A DNA stretch of 64,000 nucleotides from contig CM076669.1 in assembly GCA_038496675.1 (NCBI GenBank), positions 16,524,596-16,588,595 of the forward strand, written 5' to 3'. A program made the position numbers and the translations under genes. Shown here piece after piece: positions 32,511 to 44,829 of this stretch. Within the stretch, counting starts at the first letter, position 1, and every line of letters begins with the position of its first letter. The DNA is from Rachycentron canadum (lineage: Eukaryota; Chordata; Actinopteri; Carangiformes; Rachycentridae). The notes beneath the pieces were generated by a model, which searched no databases, was not told the DNA's origin, and saw nothing but the letters and a program-made list of their open reading frames with translations.

Positions 32511-33037
32511 TTTGGATGAAAGCAAATCATGCTGTCATGTGGTTCGCTCCTCACCCATTAGGCTGTCAGGACACCCCAAACTATTCCTTCCTACAAAACA
32601 TTCAAATGGAAATTTACAGTGGTGGAAAACACTTCAGGAAGCAGCCACCCCGTCCTCTGACCAACGACCAGCCACCGGCATCAGTCAACAAATCACAGGA
32701 AGTTTTCCAGACTGGAGCAAATTAGGCATGGTTATCCAACTCATTTAATCTCCTATAGATCAAGTGACATCAGCTTTCATGCTTTCATTTGAAGACAGAA
32801 ATGCTGCTGCCACACTTACTATTCAACATGCGCATAATGTTAAATTCAGTGACAAAAGGATGGATGATGAACAGACCGGTGCTCCACTGTTGTGTAATGA
32901 AAGTTAGTGAGCAGCCAACATAACAAAGTGTGGACTATCCAATAGATTGTGGAGCAGGTGGGATTTAATGCTTGACTGGACTGTTCAAAGCAGGTGCTTT
33001 GGAGGGGTGTGCATATTCCTTATAGCACAGGCTATGT
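32511..33037. other. No recognised feature
   Basis: No repeat or gene recognised. Two overlapping plus-strand frames at 32480-32748 begin inside repeat D. Confidence 0.4.
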
Positions 33038-33062
33038 GGTGTGTGTGTGTGTGTGTGTGTGT
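33038..33062. repeat. (GT)n microsatellite
   Basis: About 12 GT units followed by 'atgcgcgcgtgag' and looser TG words to 33160. Confidence 0.9.
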
Positions 33063-33194
33063 ATGCGCGCGTGAGCCGCTTTATGGTTTGTGTATGTGTG
33101 TTTAGAGGCAGAAATTCTGTTTGTATTTGTGTGGGGAGGTGTGTGTATCTGTGTGTCAGTCAGTCAATGAGTGTTTAAAGGCTCAGTCATTGGA

Positions 33195-33330
33195 CCCGAG
33201 GGAAAGGAAAATGAAGGGAAAAGCACAGGGCAAAGTTGCAGCGTGGGGGTCTGTATCGAACTCGGGCCATCTACCCACGATCCCTGCTGCATCCAATTTC
33301 AGCACCAACGCCTCCTGTTAAACCCCATCA
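33195..33330 (-). mobile_element. Possible degraded tRNA-derived SINE
   Basis: 'gcacagggcaaagttgcagc' then 'gtctgtatcgaactcgggcc' resembles the reverse-oriented fish SINE, with 'gtatcgaactc' as inverted B box (complement gagttcgatac). The head region is not recognisable. Confidence 0.4.
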
Positions 33331-34117
33331 AACAGACACATGGCGGCACAAAGGAAAACCTCATCTCCACGGGAAACTAATCCGCCGGTGTGCGCTGTAA
33401 GCCTGTCAGTTTTTTTTTATTTTTTTTTTATTTAAAGAAGTCATCACTCATTTCGCCAAAGATTAAAAGTATGGCTAAATTGAGAAAATCCGCTTAGGAA
33501 TTCTGAATTTAAATAGTGAGTTGGAGGGGCAGCTAGGAGAGTTGCCAAGGCTTGCGGGGAGCACAGACAGGTATGGAAGGTGAGATAAATTGAAAATATA
33601 CATATTTGTTTTGTAGTTGGATTTCCCATAACCATCAGACTGTTTTTCATTTTTTGTGAAGGCAGAGGGTGGAGGGGAGCTGGAAGCAGGAGGCCTCCCC
33701 ATCCACACTTGACAGTTGTAGGAAATGAGAGCCTCACCTCACAAGCAGGCTCCTGATTGGAGATTTCAGCTGCAGAGACACGCATGTGAAATGACTTCCT
33801 GTGACTTTAATTGCCTTGCTGTTGGCAACAAGGTGTTTAAGCACAGGAATGCCAATTGCTTACCAGCATGGCCATGGAGGGTGGGTCAATATGCATCTCC
33901 GTGATCCACAGCACGGCCTGGTTTCTCTGTGTTTACTGGGAACGTCGAGACAGTTAGGCACCATTCAACAGCGGAGGAATCTGACTCAGACTTTGCTCCC
34001 AAGACATACGTCAACTGTCTATGTATGTTTTTGTGTCTCTAACGTTGTCCCCTGTGGCTGCATGAATTATGACTCTTGTCTGTTGAGGAAGGTTGAGGAA
34101 GTGGGACATTGTTATAG
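33331..34117. other. Single-copy-looking DNA, no gene
   Basis: A T-rich tract lies at 33412-33434. 33470-33800 has even composition. A minus-strand frame 33444-33785 has no recognised domain. 33790-34080 likewise unassigned. Confidence 0.35.
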
Positions 34118-34545
34118 AGCAGTCTTCCTCAAAGTGTGGTCTGTGAGTAAATGAGTTAAAACCTCCTGTTTACTGTGGTGTCACTGCCTGACAACGACCA
34201 CTGAGCTACTGAGTGTCGCTACATGTTGATATATATTAAATCACTAATTAAATCAGCTCACACATGGATTCAAACACAATGATTTAATTGTCTGTTTTGC
34301 ATTGTCGTTGGCCTCAATGTAACCAACTGTTTTGTCTCCTCACGTAGCTTCATGTTTTATGTACGTCGGAAACGATCAGCTGTAATTAGAGAGGAAATGT
34401 GGATGATGCTAACAGTTAGCTAACAGTTAGCCTGCTCTTGGATTGAGCCAAATGTCACCAGTTATCAGCCTGTCAACTATCAAATACTAACAACGGACAA
34501 AGCAACATTTCCTGTTTTGTCACTGGCCTATCCAGTAAAGATTAT
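34118..34545 (-). repeat. Repeat family B, copy B3 (diverged, inverted)
   Basis: In reverse order relative to B1: 'cttcctcaaagtgtggtctg', 'tgtctcctcacgtagcttca', 'aggaaatgtggatgatgcta', 'ccagttatcagcctgtcaac'. Several small deletions and many substitutions separate it from B1 and B2. Confidence 0.8.
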
Positions 34546-35549
34546 CACCAACACTGCAGTTCACCTCCAGCAGTATCTCATACCCTGGTAAACCCACTCT
34601 ATACTACCTGCCCAGCACCAAATCACCAAGCAAGCATGGTGATTTTTGGAACATTGAGCAGCTACACATTAAAAGAAGGATTAAATATTGGAATTACACA
34701 CAACCTGTGGTGGTCTGGTTGCTCTTTGACTATAACTCACATTGCTGCTGTTAGCTAGCCAGCTGTTTTCTTGTTTTCTAAGGTGATATAAGAAATATAT
34801 ATATGATATAAATGCTGTGCTTTCAGTTTGTTGAGCTGCACCCGAGTGGACCATATAATAATAATTACTAGAGGTTTAATGAAGTAACAAAACCACAATT
34901 GTATCTGAACTGAAACAAAACCTTAAAGCTCATTTTAATCTCTTTATAGCTGTGGAGCATTTTTGGAGGGAAATAACCAATGATTGAGTTGGACCAGTCG
35001 GTGGTTCTTGAAGGAAGTGAAAAACAACGTTTTTTGTGGTTTAGTTTGGAGGACATGTTAACATTAATTATTCATTATCCTTATGCTAACAGATTTTTTT
35101 AAAAATATTTTCTGTCCTCACATATGGAAACTAACCCACACAACATACTGCTAAGATAGGTTTTGAACCAAGGTTTGACTTTAAGCAAATTAATGTTTTT
35201 TTATTTCTCATCTTCTGTTTTCTGTGATATAAATTCTAGCTTTGGATACATTGCCATATGCCAATATCGTACCACAACTGAAATAGTACATTCAAATTTC
35301 TTACCAAGTGCAAGACACAACTTTCTTTTTTGGATTTATTTGGCTTTCTTTATTGAAAATTGTTGAAATTTATTTTTACAAATACGTAGAAGCTTTTGAC
35401 TAAAGAGGGGGAAAAAAAAAAAAACATTTCCTTCAAAGACATGCAGGAATAACTAACTAACTTCATGTTTATGTTTCAAATTTTAAAAGCAATTTCTGCA
35501 CAGTATGGCTTTTAAAGCAGCAGCATTCCATTTTAAATGTAGCATACTT
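34546..35549. other. No recognised feature
   Basis: AT-rich sequence, including a short A run at 35410-35424. On the minus strand AATAAA words near 35351 and 35337 lie downstream of the open frame at 35550-35850. Confidence 0.4.
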
Positions 35550-35850
35550 TCAAAAATGCTGAGACTTAAGAGGAACCAAGACAATCAGTGGCTTGATAGG
35601 ATCCACTTGAATTGAGTACAGGCTTTGCAATATTTCCAAAAGCTTCTCAACCAAGAAGACCTTTAAAGTATTTGATAGGCTCATGGACCGCTGTTGTGAG
35701 AAGTGGGATGCCTTTCCATTTGGGAACTGGAAGGCCTGTTTGCCTTGTTGTTGTTTTTCAACCACGAATTCTTTCAGTGCTGCAGATTTATGTGAAATTG
35801 GAAGAAATCTTTGCAGATTGAGGAGCTCTTCTTCGACTGACTCAAGGTCA
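35550..35850 (-). CDS. Candidate terminal exon or open-frame relic, unrecognised protein
   Basis: The minus strand is open from a stop at 35904 to a stop at 35550, 117 codons. At 35851 there is an acceptor-like site after 'attctttctcatgctgtcag'. From there 99 residues follow, beginning DLESVEEELLNLQRFLPISH and ending in LVPLKSQHF. Composition is balanced (many K, Q, L, E; no simple repeat), with a charged helix-like start. AATAAA occurs about 200 bases past the stop. I recognise no domain. It may be a last coding exon, a decayed transposon or retrocopy frame, or chance. Confidence 0.22.
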
Positions 35851-35903
35851 CTGACAGCATGAGAAAGAATACAATTTTGGGGGTGGTTTAAATTGAAAGT
35901 ACA

Positions 35904-36039
35904 TCACTGGGTCTTCTATATAAAAACCCATCAATGTTTAAGTGTTTTTTTAAATATCAGGACACTGCAAAGAAAGATGATGCCATATGTAAACACCCTG
36001 CATTAGTAGGTTAAGAGCTATTACTCTGTGATGATTTGA
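35904..36039. other. No recognised feature
   Basis: Short unassigned stretch between the open frame and the repeat-like element. Confidence 0.3.
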
Positions 36040-36785
36040 GTGGAGACATGATGTTTGTTTCTCCTTCAACTAGAGAATCAGCTCTTTCTAACAAGCCCTG
36101 ATTTGTCCTGTGTGACACTGACTTCAGTGAAAACTGATGAACTTGAAGTTAGTTCAGCTCTGGATCAGTCTGAGCCTTTGACTGGAGCATTGCTGCTTTA
36201 CTTCTTAGTGTTTATCCATCCATTCTCATCCTCCATCTTTGATAGTGACGTCTAGAGTCACGTCTCTACATGGGACGCTCCTATTGGCTCCAGTGGGTGA
36301 TGTCACAGCCAATCAGAGTGTCTCCTTCAGAGGCCTAGCTGTCAGCTGCTTGTAGCCAAAGTCAGTGGGATCAAACCTGTATTTTTCTGATCTCAGAGTG
36401 AGGAGAAGTTGCTCTGAATTTATTGTAGTGACAGAATAAAGACAGAGAGACATGGACAATAAGATATTTAGAGCATTAGAGGTTTTGGAGCTGATTTTTC
36501 ATCATTACTGCTCCAAAGAATGAGCAGAACTCAGATCAGATAAAGAGAGAAACTTCAAATCAGCTCTAGAACAACACAAACACACGTGTAGGTTTTCTTT
36601 GGTTATTATGGTTTACTGTGTTTTTAATAAGGAAAATTTCAATGTGTGCTTTTTGTTTTTTTCTTGTTTTATGAGCTACTCGCCCCTTTTCCAGTGAAGA
36701 GTCTTTATTGAATTACATATATAACTAGCTGAGGTTGTACTGGGATGAAAAACAGAAAAGCCTTAGTGTGGCTCTGAAGGGTTAA
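36040..36785. mobile_element. Probable nonautonomous DNA transposon, unassigned
   Basis: Text such as 'ggctccagtgggtgatgtca', 'cagccaatcagagtgtctcc', 'gtagccaaagtcagtgggat' and the end 'ggctctgaagggttaa' is familiar from fish dispersed repeats. A terminal TTAA at 36781-36784 would fit a piggyBac-type target, but no matching left end is visible. The open frame at 36055-36255 is probably incidental. Confidence 0.4.
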
Positions 36786-38894
36786 TATCTGCATTTGACT
36801 TGTATGGCTGAAGAAAGTCTGAAAGCTTATAAGGTCCAAGTTGTGTTCTTATTTGTATTTGAATTCATTTTAATGAATCCACAAAATCAAGCTGATGCAA
36901 CACCACGGTATCTCAGTTAAAACACCATGTTTGACTACAGTGTTCTACATCACATATGTCTGCGCTGTGCTTTTCCAAACACACTGATATCCCTCTGTCT
37001 ATGAGATGTTTCATGCTCTGGCCAGAAAGCCTGTCTTAGGTGATAATTATGTCAGCTCCCAGACCAAATGATGTATTATTTATTTTGCAGTAACTCGCTG
37101 CTCCCCCTCCCTCTAACTGCTGGCTGAGATGTGTGCCCCTCGAGTGGTCATTAATCTGATATCTGGCCGGCCTGGGCACAGCCCCTATGATCCTGACCCA
37201 ATCTCAGATCCTAATCCAAGGAGGAAGAGGGCTGCAGGCCAGGATTTGGAGGCCCCAGCTATCTCTCTCTCTATAATTGATAGGTTTTAGGCGATTATAC
37301 GCTTCACGTGATTATGATCTATAACGATGTATTGATTGGACTGTACTGGGATCCAAGCGGGTTGTTTTTCACACCAGAGACACCTATACCTCCTCTCCAT
37401 CGTCCAGTATTTGGCTGCTGGACATTTTGGTTTGGAGCTATTTTGGACTTTGAAATAACGAAGACAGGCACTGATACTATGTGAGAAATATAATACACAC
37501 ATACAGAAACACAGACACTTAGAAGAATTTATTTTACAACATTATACAAGGCTGATATTGGCCTTTTATTCTCCACGGTATTTGGGTGGGTCAGTATCTT
37601 GCAGCTCTGATAATAATGGCAGTTCTCTCCTGGACCAGTCTGGAAAAGCAGACATGACATTTCCCAATGAGCACTGTTCTGCTGATTTGTAGGTGAGAAG
37701 ACATTTATGCTTCCAGGTTAAGACCAGACATTAATTAGGTTGAAAGTGAAAGGTTTTTTTTTCTTTTTCTGAAGAACGAGAGAATGTGCAGCCCATAGAG
37801 AGGACCTCGTCTTACATAGTGGCAACATGCATATTCCAAATAACAAACCCAACACTTTGAAGTTTAAACATTACTACTTGTGTGTCTACACCTTATTTTT
37901 CAGGGTAAAATAATTTGCTTTCTGTTTCATGATGCAACATCCACAGTAATCTAGACACACTTCTGCTTCAACAGCATTATTTCAGACTTGCAGGACTTTG
38001 ATTAAACCTACTGCTTTGAAGTGTTGACGCTGAAATCAGATATTGTTTAACTTTTTGAAATGTAATAAAAATAATCACATACACAATCACAGTTTTCTGA
38101 TAAAATAACGTCAACACAGGGATCACAAAAAACAACAAAAAAAAGCCAAAAAACGTAGACGTGTCAAACATGTCAAAATGACATGTTTAAAAAGTGCAGT
38201 AAAAATGTGTGAATAGTGTGATAGAAAAAAATGCAACTAATATCGAGAGAAAAGAAAAATACTAATGTACATGTTGATCATCAAGTAATTATTATATATA
38301 AAATGGAACAATGTTGAGACTCTAGATTCATTTAAATTTGTAAACACATTTTTGTCTCTCCACCCAGAATGAAATGATTTTTTTCAAAGCCTACAAGCTT
38401 AACACCAGAACCTCCAGTAGGTCACTGTACACCTAAAACCACCAACAACTAAAATTTACCTGCTATTAGAATTTTTTGCGAATTTCCCCCAAAATGACCC
38501 GACTTCAGGTACGAAAACATGAGCGTATGAGCGCTAACTCGGGTTGGAAAACTTTTTAGCTTGTGATGTTTCTAGTTGCAAATCAACCTTTGTAAACCTG
38601 TAAAATAAATAAAGAGACTGTGATTAAAATCTCATTATACAGACAAGACACTGTGAATAGAGAAGTGCTTTTGTTAACATCTGTGAAGTGAGTCCAATCT
38701 GAGGTTTACCTCCACCACAGATCCCGGAAGGTGGAGTAAATATTCAAGATGGATGACAACCTGGGGTCCTCTGTGACCCAGGTGGATTTTTTATATATTT
38801 GATGATTGCGTTGAAAATAATGGCAACATTAAATGTGATGTGTTTGTGTGTATGCTTGAGCCCATAAGTGAGAGGCTGTGAGGCAGTGAAATAA
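36786..38894. other. Mostly single-copy-looking DNA, no gene
   Basis: 37070-37340 is a high-complexity block ('tcattaatctgatatctggc', 'cccctatgatcctgacccaa') suggestive of a conserved element. 37730-37770 and 38210-38260 are homopolymer-rich. Nothing else recognised. Confidence 0.35.
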
Positions 38895-39110
38895 GCACAG
38901 ACTTTCTGAGTGATTTTGTCGTGTATGTTGTGTTTATAAAATCAGGATTTTATCACCACGGCGCAACAGCAGGGGAATGGCTGCCGGTTTACATGTAGTG
39001 TTAATGAGTCACAATTAAATCACTATTTTATACTTATTTAGTTGTCTGACAACAGAACCTGAAAAATATGCAAATGATATCAGCCAAATTGGGAATCCAG
39101 TTGTATGTTT
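38895..39110 (+). repeat. Dispersed repeat E, copy 1
   Basis: 'gattttgtcgtgtatgttgt', 'ataaaatcaggattttatca', 'gttaatgagtcacaattaaa' and 'tgacaacagaacctgaaaaa' occur in the same order as in 40285-40455. Diverged pair of an unnamed repeat. Confidence 0.7.
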
Positions 39111-40284
39111 TGTTTGTGTTACACTGTGTAAAACAGTGTAAGTGATGATAGCAGGGGACTGAGTAGAGGTTTAATGGGCTGGCGCTCAGCAGAGGAACCA
39201 GCTGTGTCTGTAACTGTCCAGTCACAGTCTGCCAAAGGCTGCAAAGCGCTGAAAATAACACTTTTTGTCGTTGTGATAATACAGTCATGATTTGGTCGAC
39301 CAGGCTGTCTGCCCCACACCTGTCCAGATGTTGGCTCTAATTTTGTTGTCACCAACTAAAAACAGGATGAAAACAAGGACACCTTTCTGTTGTTTAGGTG
39401 TTTCATTGAAAAGGTCTCTCAAGAATCAAGACAATCCAGAGAGTGCCTTCTACTGATGAAGACAGTGATAGGGTTGAAAGGACCAGTTAGTAAGTGGACC
39501 CTGGGTTGAGACTGTTTTGTTCAACAGCTCTTTCCAGACTGTAACTGCTTTTAATGTGTGATTAATGTTGCGTGTAATTTGTTTTATTGTATTGTTTTCT
39601 AGCATTTTTGATTAAAGCGTACTTGAGTACCTTCAAAAGTGTTCTTTAAATATAAAGTATTGCTGTTATTGTGAGCAGGATCATACTGATGAATGTCCCT
39701 GACTGACTGACTGAGTGATCATAGTTCCAGCATTGGTCAACCAAATGCTAGGTGACTGGAGTCTTAGCTGTTGCAGTCTACCACTCTGGTTTCCTGCTGC
39801 CCAGAAGCTGCAGGGAAGTGAAGAGGGCTTCCAGTTCCCTGAGCCTCTAGTCCATTATGGCACATAAATTACTTTCATTACATGTATCATTATTGATTGA
39901 CTGACTAAACATCAGACACACCAAGCAGGAAAGAGAAAGGCAGTAAGAGATGTCAATAACTAAGGGGCTAAACTAACATCTGAACAGCATGTAAACAACT
40001 AGAAAGCACAGACAGGAAATAAATGGGTTCTATTTACCGAAAAACTAGAGTGCTCTTAATTTGAAACAATTAGCGGATGTGTTGAGCTTGTAGGTTGAGG
40101 CCTTGGTCACTTTCAAAGGAAATACAGTGGTTGAAAACTGTTAAGGATCCCAGACAGAGGCCGTGAGCTACATTAGAGTCAAAATAAGAAAGATTTTCTG
40201 TCTCTTCTAACTTTCTCTCCAAATGATAATTTTACAAGTAAATATAAATGAACCCACAGCTCAGTCTGTCTTTAACTGATGTGA
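39111..40284. other. No recognised feature
   Basis: No repeat family or exon recognised. Two overlapping minus-strand frames at 39034-39355 have no domain. Confidence 0.4.
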
Positions 40285-40455
40285 TTGCTGATTTAGATTT
40301 TGTCGTGGTTATAAAATTGTGATTTTAGCAGCAGCTTGGAGGTTAACACGTGTTGTTAATGGGCCACGTTTCAGCCGCTATTTCTGAACTAGACAACAGA
40401 ATGGGAAAAAATGTAATGTAAATGTTTTATTGGGAATCCAGTATTGAAATTGTGT
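40285..40455 (+). repeat. Dispersed repeat E, copy 2
   Basis: 'gattttgtcgtggttataaa', 'tgtgattttagcagcagctt', 'gttaatgggccacgtttcag' and 'agacaacagaatgggaaaaa' parallel copy 1, 1.4 kb upstream in the same orientation. Both are followed by 'ttgggaatccagt'. Confidence 0.7.
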
Positions 40456-41574
40456 CTATGTGAGAATAGAAGACAATTATGCCAGCTGTTTCTACGACAG
40501 TTCAACTATGTTCTCAATTTAATACATTAACCATGAGGTCCAGCCATATACAAGGTTTTGACCTAGTGTTGTTTTTATTATAAAATACTGCTGAACCCAA
40601 AGGCCCAGACGTTCTTTAATAATCATTATTTTACAGTGAATTATAAACAATTACATTTTTTCTTTCAAATTTTCAAATTCAAATACAGAAATACAGGTTA
40701 TAATATTATCAACAACTTATGTCTGCAATATGTGAGCAACATATCACCTTCAGTATGAGCTAAGGCCCCAGAAATACAGAAGTGCCTTAGGTGTGAGTGT
40801 AGACCTGTGAAGCAGTAGAGCAGCATGGGAGATAGTTAATTATGATAAGTGTGGACTGGGTTGTAATAACCATGCCCTGTAATTTCTATCACCTGCTCAA
40901 CAGCCCTGGGCTCTGAAACATGAAGGACAGCTGACAAAGAGAAGAAGCAGGAGAATCTGTTCACTAAACAGCTCACACCAAACAGCCCTCAGTAACACAG
41001 GGAACTGGACATCTGCGGTCGGGGAGAATGGAGTTGGTTCACACTTTTTACTTTGATTTGAATCCCTCACAAACTGTCTCCTGCATAGATTCCCTTTCAA
41101 TCTACAATGGAAAGACTGTTCATCTCCACACATCTCCTGTATTGAGACATGACATAAAGAAGAATATATATATATATACACAACAATAATAACCAACCCT
41201 GAAGAGACAGTGCATCCTTAACTGAGAGTTTTTGCTAACCGTTATGCTAACATCCACTGTTTATGCTAACATCAGCATGTCATGGCATTGCTGCGTAAAC
41301 TATAGCTTTCCCTTCAGACTCATAATAATTGTTTTGTGTGAAAAACTAGAAGTGAAACAACAAAGCGTTGTGGACTTTAAAAGATTTGAAGTCCTCTCAA
41401 CGCAACGTCAAAGTGCTTATTCCAAAAATGTCCATGTATGTGACCTCTGACCCCAATTCTGAACATTTTTGTACCAACAGTTTATAGTAGCAGCCTCCAG
41501 TGAGTGAGATTTAATGAATGTGACAATGACCCTGTTCTCCCCTGCCACATCTACTGTATGACAGGTAAGACGAT
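40456..41574. other. No recognised feature
   Basis: A short (TA)n run is at 41165-41178. The minus-strand frame 40897-41196 has no domain. Otherwise ordinary sequence. Confidence 0.4.
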
Positions 41575-41640
41575 TTTTTAGTTTTAAAAAACCAAGATGG
41601 CCGACGGACAAATTACAAACTGGAGGCTTCATACTGGAGG
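41575..41640 (-). repeat. Repeat family A, short fragment
   Basis: 'accaagatggccgacggaca' and 'aattacaaactggaggcttc' are the reverse of the family's 'gccatcttgg' module. Confidence 0.75.
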
Positions 41641-41743
41641 CAGGTCACGAGACCATCAGACTCTTACCGACTATATTCTATCATCTTCAAACCAATTCTC
41701 TTTGATCTGTAGGTCATATTCAGAGCAGAACTAGGACTGTGTG

Positions 41744-41762
41744 GGGTAAAAAAAAAAAAAAA
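41744..41762. repeat. Poly-A tract
   Basis: About 18 A after 'tgtggggt', interrupted by no other base until 'cagcg'. Confidence 0.85.
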
Positions 41763-41989
41763 CAGCGAAAAAGTTCAACTTTTCCCACAATGCAATGCAA
41801 CGTCATCTGGCAAGAGAGGGAGAGGGAGAGGGAGAGCAACAGCACTGTCTCTGACTTCCCCTTCCAGAATCCATCTCTTTCAGCAGCAAGCCATGCAAGG
41901 AGAAAGAGAGGGAATTAAAGAAAAGCAGACAGAAGCACTTCAAGCTCATTCCAGCATTATGGCACATTTCCATTTTTCGCCTCGGTCTT

Positions 41990-43310
41990 AATCTCCATTG
42001 AGTGACTGTCATCACCCTCCGGCAGTAATTAGGCATGGACTCTGGACAACAACAGACGAGCCGGTCTAGCTCGTCTTGAGAAGCAAATTACCTTTAGCTT
42101 ATGGTAAGCAATATTCCGTGCCAGGCAACTTTTACTGCTGATTAGCAATTAGCCCAAACTAGCGGCAGCCGAAGCGCTAATGTTTAATTTGCTCCTCTAA
42201 TGATATACGGCGTTGTGGGGCAGGCGGGTGGGGATGGAAGGAGGCTTGGAAACGTATGGATTTCTACTTAATTCGTTTTCATTTACGACCTGACAGGCCT
42301 GCAGGTAGGAAAAGGAGCAAATTTCTTTGCAATTAGTAATGGCTGCTCCTCAAAGGGAAGGCGGCAGGCGAATGCTAAGAAGGCACGCGCACACACGCAC
42401 ACACACACACACGCACACACTTACTGTCTCATTTCTGGGCCCTTCCCAGCACATTCACTAGCTCAATTATTCACAGTGAAGTTTGAATAATAACAGCATT
42501 TTCTCTGAGAAAACATAGTGATTACTGTGTGCGCCTCCTCCTCCTGTTAGGAGAAGCAGTTGTTGTGAATATGAGCTCAACATACCTGGAGAGCTATTAT
42601 GGAGACCCCACTACTAAATGGATTGCGGCACGCTGTCATTATGATAATGTTGTTACAGCTATGAAGCCCGCGGCCTTGAGAAAGATCAGGAGGAAATAAG
42701 GCAAAGTGACATTAACGGGTATCGGTAAACATCTTAATGAAATGATGAGGTGATTTGGTGCCGAATATGTGCTTATTACAATGCATGGCAAAGAGGGCGA
42801 TTTGTAATTTCTGGTATCAGTCATTACGAGGTGACATTTTGCGTGATAACAAGTCCAGCTTCAAGTTCAAACACGTGTTGTTGTCTTTGTGCTGTAAAGG
42901 CGCAGCAGCGGCAGTTTAGACAAGCTTTTGCTGACTTGTGCCAAGGTAATGTGTGTGCTGTTGGAGGCGGCTGCTCTTTAGCTCCTAATGCCTTGTTTAC
43001 TGCAGAGGCTCTGCTTGTTTGCAAACACGAGCAGGCGGTGTCAGAGGAGGCTCCAGTGGCTCCCCCAGGACTTCCATAATCTGGGGCGGATTCCTGTTTA
43101 AACTATAACGTGCTAGTGGGCCGGACCCGACAAATCAGGTGGACTGGCCAAATCTCTGGTGGGCTGTGTCTGGAACAGGGGCTTGTTAAAAAGTGCAATG
43201 GGCACTGTGGGAATAACCCCTCTCCCCTCGGGGTTAGGGACTCCTCCTCTCTAATGAAGCTGGAGGATGAGGCTCGTTATGTGCCGCCGCCTGTTATTCT
43301 CCAGGCCGAG
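41990..43310. promoter_or_regulatory. Candidate cluster of conserved noncoding elements
   Basis: More than 1.3 kb without any known repeat except an (AC)n tract. It is rich in words typical of vertebrate developmental enhancers: 'ctgattagcaattagcccaa', 'gtttaatttgctcctctaat', 'tacttaattcgttttcattt', 'tttgcaattagtaatggctg' and 'aatgaaatgatgaggtgatt'. Several TAAT/ATTA homeodomain cores are present. Open frames (42750-43079, 43110-43454) lack domains. Enhancer function and conservation are inferred from texture only. Confidence 0.4.
42388..42422. repeat. (AC)n microsatellite, interrupted
   Basis: AC units with CGC interruptions inside the conserved-looking cluster. Confidence 0.9.
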
Positions 43311-44184
43311 ACTTTCTCACTTTCGCCTTCGTTTTCTCTTCCACTGGCTGTAGCGCTGTGGCTGCAGTGTGGAACCAATCAGGCGAGCCATTCGGGGTCC
43401 TCTTTTTTTTTTTTTCTCTCCTTCGCACTGCTCCTGCATTATAGATGTTTCTGAGGGGAGTGATTTAGAGAAGATGTGGCCCTGCAGAAGTTGAGACAAA
43501 TGGAAGCAGTCAGGGCTGCTGGTGAACATCCACACTTTGGACGGCTGTGGTACTTAGATGGTGACGATAACAATAATACTAGTCTAGTGGGTCATTAGAG
43601 CTGTAACAGTGACAATCACTCACACACTGGCCTCGGACTTGTTGGAGGACTCTTGGTAGCATTGGACCTTAAACACAATAACACAAATGGCTGCAGTTTT
43701 AAACGGCAACCAATATGTCTAAATAAAGAGATTTATTAAGTTAGCACATTGTTCATGCAAGATCTTCATACCATGGCTATAAATAGAGTATTGTCCTCTG
43801 AAGAGAAAATATACAAATACATACACATTTCCTGTATAATTTCTATCATATTTGAAACATGACAACCAGATTAAATCGTTTTATTAATATGAGCATCGTG
43901 GTCCCATATCTACACACAATTTTCTGCTGTCATGTCACGTAACAGATTTAACAGTCACGTAGTCCTGATAAAACAGATGAGCAGGATTTTTGACAGTTAA
44001 ACTTTTAATAATCCCTCAGTATGTTGTTATACAAAACTAAAGCGACATATAATAAACATTCTTTAGAAATAGCAGCACACAGATTCAAACCTTTTTGCGC
44101 TCTACAGATGGAGGCAGCCCAAAGTTAAAGCAGCAGGTAGCATAACAAAGGGTTTTACCTTTGTAACATTTTTGCATTATATTG
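43311..44184. other. No recognised feature
   Basis: A T run is at 43404-43417. 43550-44184 is AT-rich and unassigned. Confidence 0.4.
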
Positions 44185-44277
44185 TAAAAAAAAGTTTTCA
44201 CGTTGTCATTATGCCACACTGAGTGTACTGGAAAAGAGTCAAGGGGTCTGAATACTTTCTGAATACACTGTATGTCG
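44185..44277 (-). mobile_element. Tc1-like terminal fragment
   Basis: 'agtcaaggggtctgaatact' followed by 'ttctgaatacactgta' is the inverted terminal end of a widespread fish Tc1-like family, preceded by 'tcacgttgtcattatgccac'. Only one end is recognisable, so it is a truncated or MITE-like copy. Strand is arbitrary. Confidence 0.75.
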
Positions 44278-44829
44278 TCCAGATACCATTTGCATTGACA
44301 CATCTTAAATGTCCGTTATTATCTCGACCCAACAGCATCACTTACAGATCTGTTGACCCAGTTGGCTTATTATGATCAATATTTCATTACTTGCCAACAT
44401 TTTGTAATGAAGCTCATTCCCTTGTATATCATCTGCATCCTGTCATGGAACTCACACTGTTTGGTCGTCATGAACACGTTTTCATGGTTATCTTAATTGC
44501 AGAAAGTTTGCAATCAACAATATGCTAACGCTATGTTTTATGTCATTTTTTTGAATTATTTCGTTTTAAGTCCCACACAGCTTCCAAGCCTAATTGTTTG
44601 GGTTAACTAGGTGATTTGCCACATATCATTTGTAAAATAGTTATTTTGTAATATTACATATAAAATTACATGTGGTCCTTTTCGTAAATAATTAAAAATG
44701 AACTACTAGTGACCATTTCAGAGAAACATACATTCATCACAATATTATAGGTCATGAAATGAGTGGCTAAAGAAGAATTTATTGATATACAAACACCTAA
44801 ATCCTAACTTCATCACATCAATTTTTAAA
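44278..44829. other. No recognised feature
   Basis: AT-rich sequence between the Tc1 fragment and the L1 remnant. Confidence 0.4.
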
